Part shown: positions 7,289 through 15,691 of the stretch, one piece after another
Position numbering within the stretch: the first letter of the stretch is position 1
Layout of the letters: every line of letters starts with the position of its first letter
Origin: CAVQHY01 sp963712465
GTDB taxonomy: Bacteria; Actinomycetota; Thermoleophilia; Gaiellales; Gaiellaceae
Assembly: GCA_963712465.1 (NCBI GenBank)
Contig: CAVQHY010000006.1
Coordinates: forward strand, 868,001-932,000
DNA length: 64,000 nucleotides
Reading direction: 5' to 3'
Made by a program: the position numbers and the translations under genes
The notes under the pieces: model-generated
The model's input: only the letters and a program-made list of their open reading frames with translations
The model's database searches: none
Told to the model about the DNA's origin: nothing

Positions 7289-8953
7289 TTAGGTATCGAG
7301 CCAGACGTCGCGGTAGTTCCAGCCGCCGAGGTTGAAGAAGGCGCTTGGAACGACTCCCTGCACGTATGTCGCAGCAGCGTCGACAGTGTTCTGATTCGCC
7401 CAGCCGATGTAGCCGCCCTCGTCGTATTGGACTTGCTGGACCTCGTGCCAGAGCTCGGTAGCCGCCTCTTCGTTCGGCGCGCCGATCGCCTTCGCGATCA
7501 GCTCGTCATACGAGGAGCGACGGAAATGTGTCTCGTTCCAGACTGCGCTGGTGGTCAGCGCTTGCTGGTACCAGGCCGCGAGCGATCCGGCCGCCCAGTA
7601 GGACTGCGCGAAGTTGAGGTGCGTGTAGAGAAGTGACGTGTCGAAGTAGGCGCCCGGAGACTCCTTCTTCACCTGCACGTTGACCCCGGCTCCCTTCGCC
7701 TGCTCCGCGAACAGCGTCGCAACCTCAATAAAGCCAGGGATCGCGCCCGAGGTGTGGAGGGTGACCGTTAGGCCTTCCTGTCCAGCCGCCTTCAAGAGAG
7801 ACTTGGCCTGCTCGAGATCCTGTTCGCGCACCGCAAGATCATCTGCGAAGTAGGGAAGCCCTTTCCCGAAGAGGTCATTTCCCAGCGTGCCGAAGCCCGA
7901 GAGCGCCCCATCGATCAGCGCCTGGCGGTCGGCGATCAGACGGAAAGCCTGCCTGACCCGCTTGTCCTTGAAGGGGTCGAGGTCGACCGCCATCAGGATA
8001 ACCTGATAGGCGGGGCTCGGCGCGTCAATGACGTTGATGTCGCCCTGCTCTTTGTGCGCCTTCGCCTGAACGAAGGGGAGCTGGCTCAGCATCTCGAGCT
8101 CACCGCTAAGAAGCGCGTTCAGCCGAGCGGTGTCGTCATCGATCGAGACCGCCTCCCACGCGTCGACATACGGCTTCCCCTGCTCCCAGTAGTCGGCATA
8201 GCGCGTACAGCGGCTTCGCTCACCCGGCGTGAAGGACTCGAACACGAACGGGCCGGTGCCGATCGGATGCGAGAAATCCGTCTCCCCGTCCTGGATCACC
8301 ACCGCGTTCTGCTGCACAAATTGGTCGGACAAACGTGCATCTGGACTCTTGAGCGGTACTCGAAGCGTCAACGGATCCAGCTTCTTCAACTCACCAAGGC
8401 GAACGTTCACCACCGAGACATGTCCGGCGTGCTTCGGGTCGCCCATGCTCTGCAAGGTGAAGATGACGTCGTCAGCCGTAAACGACTTCCCGTTGTGGAA
8501 GGTCACATCCGGTCGCAGCTTGATCTCGTACACCGTCGAATCCGCGTTCGCGTTCCACTCCAGCGCCAACGCCGGCGACTGCGAGAAATCCGAATTGACC
8601 CGCACGAGTGGGTCAAACATGTTGTAGGAGCGCGAGCAGTCGATCAACGCCGCCGACCGAGCCGGGTCGAACGTTTCTCCCTTACCCGCGCCGACGCTGC
8701 CGACGCGAAGCACGCCACCCCGCTTCACCGCTTGTTCAGCTGTCCCGCTTGTAGTACCCGCCGCTGCAGATGACGAAGTTGGCTCCTCAGGGGCCGAGCT
8801 CTCACCTCCTCCACACGCCGCCAGGACACCCCCGAGACCTGTCGCCAGCCCCGCCGCGGCAGCGGCCTTCAAGAAGTCGTGGCGCGAGAGCTCGCGCTCA
8901 AAGATCCGGATCCTCGGCCTCCCCTCCTCAGATAAACGCTCGTACTCCCTCAA
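7289..8953 (-). CDS. ABC transporter substrate-binding lipoprotein, family 5 (peptide/opine/nickel type)
   Basis: About 554 residues. I place the start at TTG 8953, which has AAAGGGG 5 bases before it; a GTG at 8959 would overlap that ribosome site. The N-terminus carries SRHDFLKAAAAAGLATG, close to a twin-arginine signal (RH in place of RR), ending in the lipobox LAAC, so it should be exported and lipid-anchored. Family-5 signature parts follow: TFDPARSAALIDCSRSYNMF, VTFHNGKSFTADDVIFTLQS and IGTGPFVFESFTPGERSR. The reading frame remains open far upstream, but that part crosses repeats and is not coding. No permease or ATPase genes are adjacent, so it is an orphan receptor or the rest was lost. 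A candidate IclR box overlaps its leader. Confidence 0.87.
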   Translation of the reverse strand: MREYERLSEEGRPRIRIFERELSRHDFLKAAAAAGLATGLGGVLAACGGGESSAPEEPTSSSAAAGTTSGTAEQAVKRGGVLRVGSVGAGKGETFDPARSAALIDCSRSYNMFDPLVRVNSDFSQSPALALEWNANADSTVYEIKLRPDVTFHNGKSFTADDVIFTLQSMGDPKHAGHVSVVNVRLGELKKLDPLTLRVPLKSPDARLSDQFVQQNAVVIQDGETDFSHPIGTGPFVFESFTPGERSRCTRYADYWEQGKPYVDAWEAVSIDDDTARLNALLSGELEMLSQLPFVQAKAHKEQGDINVIDAPSPAYQVILMAVDLDPFKDKRVRQAFRLIADRQALIDGALSGFGTLGNDLFGKGLPYFADDLAVREQDLEQAKSLLKAAGQEGLTVTLHTSGAIPGFIEVATLFAEQAKGAGVNVQVKKESPGAYFDTSLLYTHLNFAQSYWAAGSLAAWYQQALTTSAVWNETHFRRSSYDELIAKAIGAPNEEAATELWHEVQQVQYDEGGYIGWANQNTVDAAATYVQGVVPSAFFNLGGWNYRDVWLDT

Positions 8954-8960
8954 GCTCACC

Positions 8961-8987
8961 CCTTTGCACGATGCAGAAACGGTTTGC
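8961..8987 (-). promoter_or_regulatory. Second copy of the candidate IclR operator
   Basis: Written on the plus strand, CTTTGCACGATGCAGAAACG is 19/24 identical over its full length to the box before the IclR gene at 4551. It lies directly upstream of the binding-protein start and ribosome site, where a bound repressor would block transcription or its early elongation. The two boxes face away from the two genes they would control. Confidence 0.45.
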
Positions 8988-9086
8988 GCGACGACTCTAG
9001 AACACCGTACAGCTCGAGTCAATCGGAGAAGCTCGCATGGTGTCCCGGCAGATGCATACCGGGAGCCGGCTCTCAGTCCTACACAG

Positions 9087-9179
9087 GCTGGGGGCACCAC
9101 TACCTTTAGGCACCACACTTTCGTTCGCTGCCTCTGCCCACTCCCGCCCAGTACCCCCTCAACGGGGCCCCGGGGGCGG
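9087..9179. repeat. Intergenic repeat copy C
   Basis: Aligns with copy D (9358-9447) along its length: GGCTGGGG, CACCAC, CCTTT-GGCACCACA, CGCTGCC, TGCCCAC, CCCG, AGTACCCC and TCAACGGGG are shared in order. It ends in a GC-rich block able to fold (CCCCTCAACGGGG). Confidence 0.6.
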
Positions 9180-9224
9180 CGAACGAGAGCCCACCATGCT
9201 TGGCCAGAGCTAGTTATAGTTAGC

Positions 9225-9305
9225 GGTCGTGCTCGAGTCCGCCGGGCTCGGCCGCCCGCGCGACCAGGGGAACCGTAGGGCGCCGTTGAAGGCGCCAATG
9301 GCGCC
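9225..9305. repeat. Intergenic repeat copy B, with perfect hairpin
   Basis: Uninterrupted version of the element at 4287-4457. It ends in GGCGCC AAT GGCGCC, a perfect 6-bp stem with a 3-base loop. Copy A has GCGCCC CATT GGGCGC at the same place, so both strands of the stem have changed together. It lies between copies C and D in the 495-bp gap between two minus-strand genes. Confidence 0.6.
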
Positions 9306-9357
9306 CCCCATGGTGCTCCTCTAAACCTTATGGTTGAGCCAGAAGCTGCCCTCTCTG

Positions 9358-9447
9358 GGCTGGGGTCGCCACTTCCTTTGGGCACCACATCGACGCTCGC
9401 TGCCCTTGCCCACGCCCGGTTAGTACCCCTTCAACGGGGGGCGGGGG
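9358..9447. repeat. Intergenic repeat copy D, abutting the M24 gene stop
   Basis: Matches copy C over about 90 bases, at roughly three quarters identity by eye, and its centre (CACATCGACGCTCGCTGCC) also resembles the end of copy A. The end ACCCCTTCAACGGGG is an inverted repeat just past the M24 peptidase stop, so it may also serve as that operon's terminator, though no T-run follows on the transcribed strand. Confidence 0.55.
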
Positions 9448-9448
9448 T

Positions 9449-10678
9449 CTAGGCGGTGAGCGTTATCACTTCGTCGTTTTCGAGTAGGACGTAGTTGTCT
9501 TCGTGGTAAGCGGTGTTGCCTTTGTCGTCGGAGGCGATGATCTCGAATGCGATCCCGAGCGGCGGCTCGAGGGGGTGGTCGGCGTCGGGCCCGGCGACGT
9601 CGGCTCCTGCGCTGAAGAGGTAGGGGCGCATGAAGCCTGCGCCGATTCCATGCCCGAATGCTGGGGCTAGCGGTGTGAGCTCGCGTTCGTTGAGGGCCTG
9701 AAGCCCGGTTTCGAAGAGCTGTCGGGGTGTGACGTTGCTCTTCAGTGCGCGGGACATCGCTTCGATGGCGTTTTCGACTCCGCTGATGACTCGGGATTGT
9801 TGGGGGGTCGGCTTGTCGCCGACGACGATGGTGCGGGCGAGGTCGTAGCTGTAACCGAAGACATGGCCGTAGCAATCGGCGTGGACGATGTCGCCTGGTT
9901 GATAGATCTGTGTTGGGTTCCATGAGGGGAGTGAGGTTCGCACGAGCTGGTGGGCGTGTGGGCCTGAGGCTGCGAGGAAGTTCCAGTGCGTGCAGCCGGG
10001 GATCATCGCGGCTTCTGCTAGCGCCGCTCCGACGGCCTGGCCTTCGCTCGTGCCTGGCTTGACGGCTGCGAGGAAGGCGTTGTAGATCCGCCGTCCGGTT
10101 GCGCCGGCGTGTCGCATCATGATGATTTCGGTGGGGCTGAGGCGAAGTCGCAGCTGGGCAGCTATGTCGTCAGCCGGCTCCAGGGTGAGCCTGGGGTACG
10201 TGGCGGTTAGTGCGGCGGCGAATGAGTGGGGGAGAACCTCGTGGCCGATGATGCCGATGCGGCTTTCGGCGAGCCCGCTTTGGCTTATCGCTGCGACGAG
10301 TTCGTTGGTTAGGTCCCAGCTGCGTCGGATCTGGTCGACGCAGGCGTTCTCGGCAACGAAGGCGTTCACGAGAAGAGTCGCTCGGCTGTCGGCGGTGATG
10401 ATCACACCGCTGTGTTCGCAGCCGCTGATCAGGCCGGGAAGCGGTGTGACCCAGGCGCCGGGGCTGAATTGGTTGGTGAAGTAGTGAACGTCTGAGAAGG
10501 TCTCCGGCGTCCCGCCTCGGCCCCAGACCAGGAGTGCATCAAGTCCGCGTTCTCGGGCGAGTGTGATGGCTCGCCTGCGGCGCTCGACGAACTCGCTGGT
10601 CGGGATGGACGGGGTGTCCTCGTCGGGGGGCGCGGTCGCCGCGGTGGTTCGGGACGCTAGTTCGGCTTCTCGTGTCAT
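9449..10678 (-). CDS. M24-family metallopeptidase (Xaa-Pro dipeptidase/creatinase-like)
   Basis: 409 residues, the two-domain form. The N-terminal creatinase-like domain (~30-165) contains RRRRAITLARERGLDALLVW. The C-terminal pita-bread domain holds the metal site in order: DIVHADCYGHVF (first Asp), YSYDLARTIV (second Asp), AFGHGIGAGF (His), GIAFEIIA (Glu) and HEDNYVLLE (Glu). Members cleave Xaa-Pro dipeptides or C-N bonds of small amidines such as creatine. Start ATGA overlaps the stop of the GntR gene, so it is the last gene of a tightly packed operon with M20 and M28 hydrolases; together these suggest stepwise breakdown of an amide- or peptide-like compound. Confidence 0.88.
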   Translation of the reverse strand: MTREAELASRTTAATAPPDEDTPSIPTSEFVERRRRAITLARERGLDALLVWGRGGTPETFSDVHYFTNQFSPGAWVTPLPGLISGCEHSGVIITADSRATLLVNAFVAENACVDQIRRSWDLTNELVAAISQSGLAESRIGIIGHEVLPHSFAAALTATYPRLTLEPADDIAAQLRLRLSPTEIIMMRHAGATGRRIYNAFLAAVKPGTSEGQAVGAALAEAAMIPGCTHWNFLAASGPHAHQLVRTSLPSWNPTQIYQPGDIVHADCYGHVFGYSYDLARTIVVGDKPTPQQSRVISGVENAIEAMSRALKSNVTPRQLFETGLQALNERELTPLAPAFGHGIGAGFMRPYLFSAGADVAGPDADHPLEPPLGIAFEIIASDDKGNTAYHEDNYVLLENDEVITLTA

Positions 10679-11400
10679 CGCGCTGCGCGTCGTCGTCGCG
10701 TCCCGCCCCTCTTCGCGGTGGCTGTCGGTTGTGTTTCCATCATTTCCTGGGCGAGGTAGTCGCGGATCGGCTGAGACAGGCCTGTGATGTGGGCGCTGAG
10801 GGTGGCCTCGGCCGCGTCGGGTGTGCCCGACTCGATCACGGTTACGAGTTCGTCGTGGCTGGATGCGAGGCCGCGCAGTTGTCGTGGCGCCAGGTCGGCG
10901 TAGCCGTGCAGCTGCAGGCTTTGCACGGCGAGCTGGTCGAGAAAGCCGACAAGGCGTTCCATTCCTGAGGCTCTTGCGATCGAGCGGTGAAACTCGATGT
11001 GGGCGATTGCCGCCGCGATGCCGTCCGCTTGTTCGGCCGCCACGTGCATCTCGGTGAGTGCGGAGCGCATTCGTTCTATCGATTCGTGGTCGCGTCGTTC
11101 GGCGGCCAGCCTGGCGGCGAGTCCCTCGAGGACTGCGCGCAGCTGGGTGATCTCTTGGAGGTCGGATTCGGTGAACTGAGTGACGCTTGCGCCCCGGTGC
11201 GGCCGGACCTCGACGACGCCTTCTCGTTCGAGCTTCAGGAAGGCTTCGCGCAGCGGGGCGCGGCTCACGCCGAGCTCGTCGCAGAGGTCGAGCTCGAGAA
11301 GGCGCTGGCCGGGCCGGTAGTCACCGCGGTGGATGCGGCTTCGAAGAAACGCGGCCACCTGGTCGGAGAGCCGTTCGGGTCTGAAATCGCGCTCGATCAT
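10675..11400 (-). CDS. GntR-family regulator, FadR/FCD subfamily
   Basis: 241 residues. Winged helix at ~10-75: LSDQVAAFLRSRIHRGDYRP, then LELDLCDELGVSRAPLREAF with the recognition helix, and EGVVEVRPHRGASVTQF as the wing. The FCD effector domain covers ~85-215; metal-binding candidates include His in EFHRSIARASG and in the late SHDELVTVIESG and LSAHITGLS. It is embedded in the hydrolase operon, overlapping both neighbours by 4 bases, so it is made together with the genes it probably controls. The palindrome ATTGTCGACAAT upstream of the first operon gene (18308-18319) fits operators of this subfamily. Confidence 0.9.
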   Translation of the reverse strand: MIERDFRPERLSDQVAAFLRSRIHRGDYRPGQRLLELDLCDELGVSRAPLREAFLKLEREGVVEVRPHRGASVTQFTESDLQEITQLRAVLEGLAARLAAERRDHESIERMRSALTEMHVAAEQADGIAAAIAHIEFHRSIARASGMERLVGFLDQLAVQSLQLHGYADLAPRQLRGLASSHDELVTVIESGTPDAAEATLSAHITGLSQPIRDYLAQEMMETQPTATAKRGGTRRRRAAR

Positions 11401-12683
11401 CGAAGCAACTCGAGCGTTGTCGCGGCCAGCAGGTTAGCGCCGATAAGGAGTGCCCGTTCGTCGAAGTCGAAGTCCGAAGCGTGGTGTTCGCTTGTGAGAC
11501 CTGCGCCGATGAGCAGGTAGACGCCTTGCCCTCCGCGGTCGTGGACGCGATCGATCAGGACAGTTGCGTCTTCGGCGGCGTTGCCGGCGGCGAACTGATC
11601 GATTCTTGTGACTCCGGCGAGTCTTTGGGCCGCTCGCTCGACGACGGTCGCGAGCTCTGGGTCCTGGGCGGCGTTTGGTGCTTCGCCGATGTGTTCGATC
11701 TGAACGCTGACTCCCCAGGCTTGCGCGGTGCCCTCGGCGATTTCGCGCACGCGCCGGTTGAGGTCGCCTTGGATCGTCTTGTTGGTCGCCCATAGCCCGA
11801 GTTGGAGTTCAGCGATGGCGGGGGTAACCCCTTGCTCTGTGCCGGCGTTCAAAACGCCGACGTTGACGTTGAACCATCCATCGGAATGCGCCGGGATGGC
11901 GTGAAGTGCGATGGCGGTGGCGGCGGCAGCAAGGAGAGCGTTTCGCCCGTGTTCGGGAGCGTTGACGACGTGGCTCGCGCGCCCGTGGAACACGAGCCGG
12001 TATTTGGAGGTACCGAGGAACTCGGTTCGGCAGACGATGTGTCCGAGCTCGCGGGCGGCGAGACCAAGATGGGCGCAGAGCAGGTAGTCGACGTCGTCGA
12101 GGTGGCCGCGTGCGGCGACGGCTGCGGCTCCGCCGGGGGCTCCTTCCTCGGCGGGCTGAAAGATCAGTCGAATCGTTCCGTTCGGTCGCTCAGGCTGGTT
12201 GGCGAGTAGGGCTGCGACGCCCAGGCCGATGGCCATGTGCCCGTCGTGGCCGCACGCGTGCATCACGCCGGGGTTGACAGAGGCAAAGCCGAGCTGTGCG
12301 GGTGCGTGGTCGGGCCCGCTTGCCTCGTTGATTGGGAGCGCGTCCATGTCGAAGCGCATCGCGACAGTGGCCCCGTCTTCGCCTGGCAGCGTGGCGACAA
12401 CCGCGGTTCGGCCTCCCGCCATGGCATCGATGCGGTCGACAATGCTGCTGCTCGCGCGTGCCTTTGCCTCCCACTCCTGCACGCGCTCTGTCGGGAGGTA
12501 GTAGGCGGCGGCTAGGTCGATCGCATCGGCGCCGTAGCTAACTTGATAGCCAAGCTGTTGCAGTTCGTCGATCAGCAGCGACGCGGTCTGAAACTCGCAG
12601 AATCCCGGCTCGGGATTGCGATGAAAGGCTCGCCGCCAGGCCACGAGCCGGTCAGCGAGCGTGTCGGTGTTATCTGACGCCAC
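11397..12683 (-). CDS. M20-family amidohydrolase/carboxypeptidase (M20D, AbgB/IAA-amino-acid hydrolase-like)
   Basis: 428 residues. The N-terminus WRRAFHRNPEPGFCEFQTAS is the signature of M20D amidohydrolases. Metal ligands follow: ACGHDGHMAIGLGVA (His-Asp-His), FQPAEEGAPGGAAA (the Glu pair) and AHLGL; the late AGLTSEHHASDFDFDERALL supplies the last His. A dimerisation domain lies at ~215-320. These enzymes split N-acyl or N-aryl amino-acid conjugates. The start overlaps the end of the M28 gene by 14 bases and the stop overlaps the GntR start by 4, showing translational coupling. With the deacetylase and peptidases around it, amide-bond removal from an imported N-acylated compound is likely. 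Confidence 0.9.
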   Translation of the reverse strand: MASDNTDTLADRLVAWRRAFHRNPEPGFCEFQTASLLIDELQQLGYQVSYGADAIDLAAAYYLPTERVQEWEAKARASSSIVDRIDAMAGGRTAVVATLPGEDGATVAMRFDMDALPINEASGPDHAPAQLGFASVNPGVMHACGHDGHMAIGLGVAALLANQPERPNGTIRLIFQPAEEGAPGGAAAVAARGHLDDVDYLLCAHLGLAARELGHIVCRTEFLGTSKYRLVFHGRASHVVNAPEHGRNALLAAAATAIALHAIPAHSDGWFNVNVGVLNAGTEQGVTPAIAELQLGLWATNKTIQGDLNRRVREIAEGTAQAWGVSVQIEHIGEAPNAAQDPELATVVERAAQRLAGVTRIDQFAAGNAAEDATVLIDRVHDRGGQGVYLLIGAGLTSEHHASDFDFDERALLIGANLLAATTLELLR

Positions 12684-13800
12684 TGTGTTCCGTCTGGTCG
12701 CCTGCGATCAGCTCCGATGCTGTTTCAAGAAGCGCGATCGCGGTCGATTCGGCCTCGGCAAGAGCGACGTCGGATACCCGATCGTGACTGTCGTCTGCTG
12801 TGTGCCAGGCGGGATCCGGCACGCGAGTGAGTTGAGCGCTCGGAACGCCGAGCTCGTGAAATGCCCAGTGATCGGAGGAAGCCATCATGTCGTCTGTGGT
12901 GAGCTCGTTGTGGTCAGCGTCGGCTGCACGTGACCAGATGGATCCAGGCTCGCAGCGCAACGACAACCGCTCTCCGACGCCGACCATGTCGAAGTTGAGA
13001 CAGGCACGAACGTGGGAGAGCTCACCGGCTGTGGCGAGCTTGACCCCGTAGGCGCGGGCGCCGACGAGGAAAGGTTCTTCGGCGCCCGCCAGCAGGATCC
13101 GAACACCGAGATCTCCGAGCGAGCTGCGCTGGAGTCTCTCGGCGATCCTGAGCAGCAGCGCCACACCTGAGGCGTTGTCGTTGGCACCGGGCGAGTCAGC
13201 GACGCTGTCGTAGTGCGCAACCAAGAGCATCCGGTTTCGATCTGGGTCGAGCGTCGAGGTCAGGTTCGCGCTCTCCAGGGTTCCTTGCCAGACCGACTCC
13301 GACACGACGGTGACGTGTGGTGGGCGGCGTACTGCTTGCGTCAGTTCTTGGAGTTCGTTGGCGGCAACTGAACCGATCACGACGGTGGTCTCTGAAAGGA
13401 GCGGCAGCGGATTTGGAAGTGGTCGGGCTTCACCGAAGGGGCTTCCGAGCAGGTGCCCGAGTGTGCGCCCGCTGGAGTCGGTGACGGCAAACCGCGGGCA
13501 GACCAGCCGTTCGGGGATGATCGGCCAAAGACCTCTGTACACAAGGGCACCTGAGATTCCGTCGGAGCTCGTAGCTTCGGTGTAGGGGAAGGCAACGGCC
13601 GGAATTTCGCGGTCGTCGCCTTCGAGCCGGACACTGCAACGACCGGTTTGACGCCACCCTCTGAATGCGAACACGTGCCGCTCGACTGGGAGGCCGAGGT
13701 CGACAAGTCGCCGCTCGAGAGCCTCGGCGGCCTGGGCTTCGGCAGCAGTTCCGGCGGGACGGGGCCCAATCGCGTCGGAGAGCTCGCGCACTGTTCGCAC
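12670..13800 (-). CDS. M28-family zinc peptidase
   Basis: About 376 residues. I choose GTG 13800, which has AGGGG 9 bases upstream and avoids overlapping the previous gene; an upstream start at 13863 is possible. Residues begin VRTVRELSDAIGPRPAGTAA, typical of M28. The two-zinc site is visible in order: LLVAHYDSVADSPGANDNAS (His, Asp and Asn-Asp), LLAGAEEPFLVGARAY (the Glu-Glu pair), CLNFDMVGVG (Asp) and PDPAWHTADDSHD (His). It lacks an obvious signal peptide, so it should be cytoplasmic. Lies between the deacetylase and M20 genes, in the same operon. Aminopeptidase or glutamate-carboxypeptidase-type activity is likely. Confidence 0.87.
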   Translation of the reverse strand: MRTVRELSDAIGPRPAGTAAEAQAAEALERRLVDLGLPVERHVFAFRGWRQTGRCSVRLEGDDREIPAVAFPYTEATSSDGISGALVYRGLWPIIPERLVCPRFAVTDSSGRTLGHLLGSPFGEARPLPNPLPLLSETTVVIGSVAANELQELTQAVRRPPHVTVVSESVWQGTLESANLTSTLDPDRNRMLLVAHYDSVADSPGANDNASGVALLLRIAERLQRSSLGDLGVRILLAGAEEPFLVGARAYGVKLATAGELSHVRACLNFDMVGVGERLSLRCEPGSIWSRAADADHNELTTDDMMASSDHWAFHELGVPSAQLTRVPDPAWHTADDSHDRVSDVALAEAESTAIALLETASELIAGDQTEHSGVR

Positions 13801-13804
13801 GCTG

Positions 13805-14663
13805 CTATGCCCCTGCCCTCTGAGCTTCGCGAAATTCGTCGGCGACTTGGTGGAGCTTGGCAAAGCGCACCCCCGGTCTTGAGGCGCAGTGTCGGAGAAA
13901 GCGCTCGAGCATCGCGATCCGAAATCCGTGGCCGATGCATTGAGGATGGAGCGTGAGGAGTAGCACGCCCTCGGGCACGTTGTCGTACATGTAGTCGAAT
14001 TGGCTTGTCCACATCTCTTCGACTGCGCTCGGCGCGTGGTCGCCGACGAGGAGCGGGTTTCCGTAGTTGAACTCGAAGTGGCTGAAGTCGTTCATGGTGA
14101 AGCTGATCGAGAGTTCAACAAGGTCGAGCTGTTGTCCGAACGTGTTGGGGCCGTCCTCGGCGAGGGTGTCGGAGTCTCGGCACCAGTAGGGGTGGTAGTC
14201 GCCTCCAAGAAGGCTTGAGTCGTACCGGAATCCTTCCTCGACAAGTAATCGCAGCAGGCTGCCGTCGAAGTCGCCGGCTGGGACCCGCATGCCTTGCGGC
14301 CGTTGGCCGGTGATCCGTTCGAGTGCGTCGTTTGCCTTTCGGATCACGGCGCGCGCCTGGTCGGGCGACAGCTGGTCGAACGCCTCGTGGAGGTAGCCGT
14401 GGTTTCCGATCTCGTGGCCGCGTGAGCTGATGTCGGCCGTGATCTGGGGCCAGGTCTCGGCGGTGTGGCCGGGCACAAACCACGTCGTCTCGATCTCCAG
14501 CCGGTCGAAGAGTTCGAGTAGGCGCGGAGCGCCTGGTTGTCGCACCGAATTCGCCGCGCGAGAGAGTGCGTGCGCCTCGCGCGCCCCAGGACATCCAGAT
14601 CGCGACCGCGTCGAAGTCGGGGCTGACACACAGGGTCGCTCGCTGGCTGGTGGTGTCGCTCAT
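13805..14663 (-). pseudogene. Polysaccharide-deacetylase-family (NodB fold) protein, one frameshift
   Basis: The start MSDTTSQRATLCVSPDFDAV lies in one frame and the rest in another. Dropping one base near 14534 (ACCAGGCG to ACCGGCG) gives a continuous product of about 285 residues: SRGEFGATTGAPRLLELFDR. The family's first motif is SPDFDAVA, the metal histidines are in SRGHEIGNHGYLHEAFDQ, and the RVPAGDFD and LLTLHPQCIGHG segments are further conserved parts. Members remove N-acetyl or N-formyl groups, or act on allantoin-like rings (PuuE type). All key residues remain, so this may be a sequencing error. It follows the permease gene, whose TAA is 4 bases before the ATG, with AAGGAG as ribosome site. 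Confidence 0.8.
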
Positions 14664-14667
14664 GCCG

Positions 14668-15691
14668 TTACTCCTTGATCGATCCCGCCGAGGGGGCTGC
14701 TTGGGCTGACTGGGTGGGGATGAGTCTCTGCTCGATTTGACTGCGTCTCTCTGTTCTTGCTCCGAGTCGCGTGCCGATCACGTCGAGGCCTGCGGCGACG
14801 ACGAGAGCGAGTCCCTGTATCAGGAGCTGGACGAAGGGCGTGACGTTCATCAGCAGAAGGCCGTTTTGAAGTACCCCGAGGAACAGGACCGCGACGATGA
14901 CCATGCCGAGGTTTCCCCTTCCTCCCGCGAACGCGACGCCACCAAGGAGGACTGCGCGTCAGAGCATCGATCTCGAGTCCTGCGCCCATGTCGGCAGGAG
15001 CCGCGCCGTCGAGTCGTGAGGCGAAGAGAACACCGGCGAGGCCGGCCGAGGCGCCGGTGGCGACGTACAGCCAGAAGGGAAGGGCACGAACGGGGAGGCC
15101 GGACAGAAACGCTGCTTGCGGGTTGACACCGATCGCGTACGTGTGGCGCCCCCACGGTGTGAAGCCCAGAAAGAGCCACCCGAGCAGAAACGCGCCACCG
15201 GCGAAGAGGACGAGGATCGGAATCGCGGCGAGCTCGCCGGAGCCGAGCGTGTTGAACGGCTCGCCGAGCCCGAAGACGGCGGACTCCGTGATCAGGAGCG
15301 TCGTGGCTCGCACGGCGGCGAGCATGCCGAGCGTCACGATGATCGGCGAGAATCCCAGGATTCCGCACAGTGATCCGTTGATGGTGCCGACGACCGAACC
15401 GACGACGATCCCGAGCGCGATCGCTGCCGCCGGCGTCCAGCCCCACTCGAGCAGTGAGTAGCCGGCCATGATCGCGCCGAGCCCGACCGTTGACCCGACG
15501 GAGAGGTCGAGGTGACCAGCGATCAGCAGCATCGTGCTCGTGACGACGATGATCGAGAGGATTGAGCTGTTGATCAGGATGTTCTTGAAGTTGCCGACGG
15601 TCACAAACGCGTCGGATTGGGTGGCGAAGAACGCGCAGAGGCCGATCAGCGCGAGAATCAGGGCGTTGCGAATCAAGAAGCGGACCGCCAT
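14668..15691 (-). pseudogene. Rbs/Xyl-type sugar ABC transporter permease, one frameshift
   Basis: The first ~245 residues show the multi-membrane-span BPD_transp_2 fold: NALILALIGLCAFFATQSDA, LLIAGHLDLSVGSTVGLGAI and ILGFSPIIVTLGMLAAVRAT. The reading frame then turns to an Arg-rich run; removing one base near 14958 restores DALTAVLLGGVAFAGGRGN and then MVIVAVLFLGVLQNGLLLMN, the conserved end of RbsC-like permeases, finishing at TAA 14668. The 1-base overlap with the ATPase gene shows translational coupling. Imports a sugar or related polar compound together with the neighbouring ATPase and binding protein. Confidence 0.85.

Noticed and set aside
8954..9388. Upstream extension of the binding-protein frame
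   Set aside because: The signal peptide and ribosome site place the start at 8953; the upstream part runs through intergenic repeats B, C and D.
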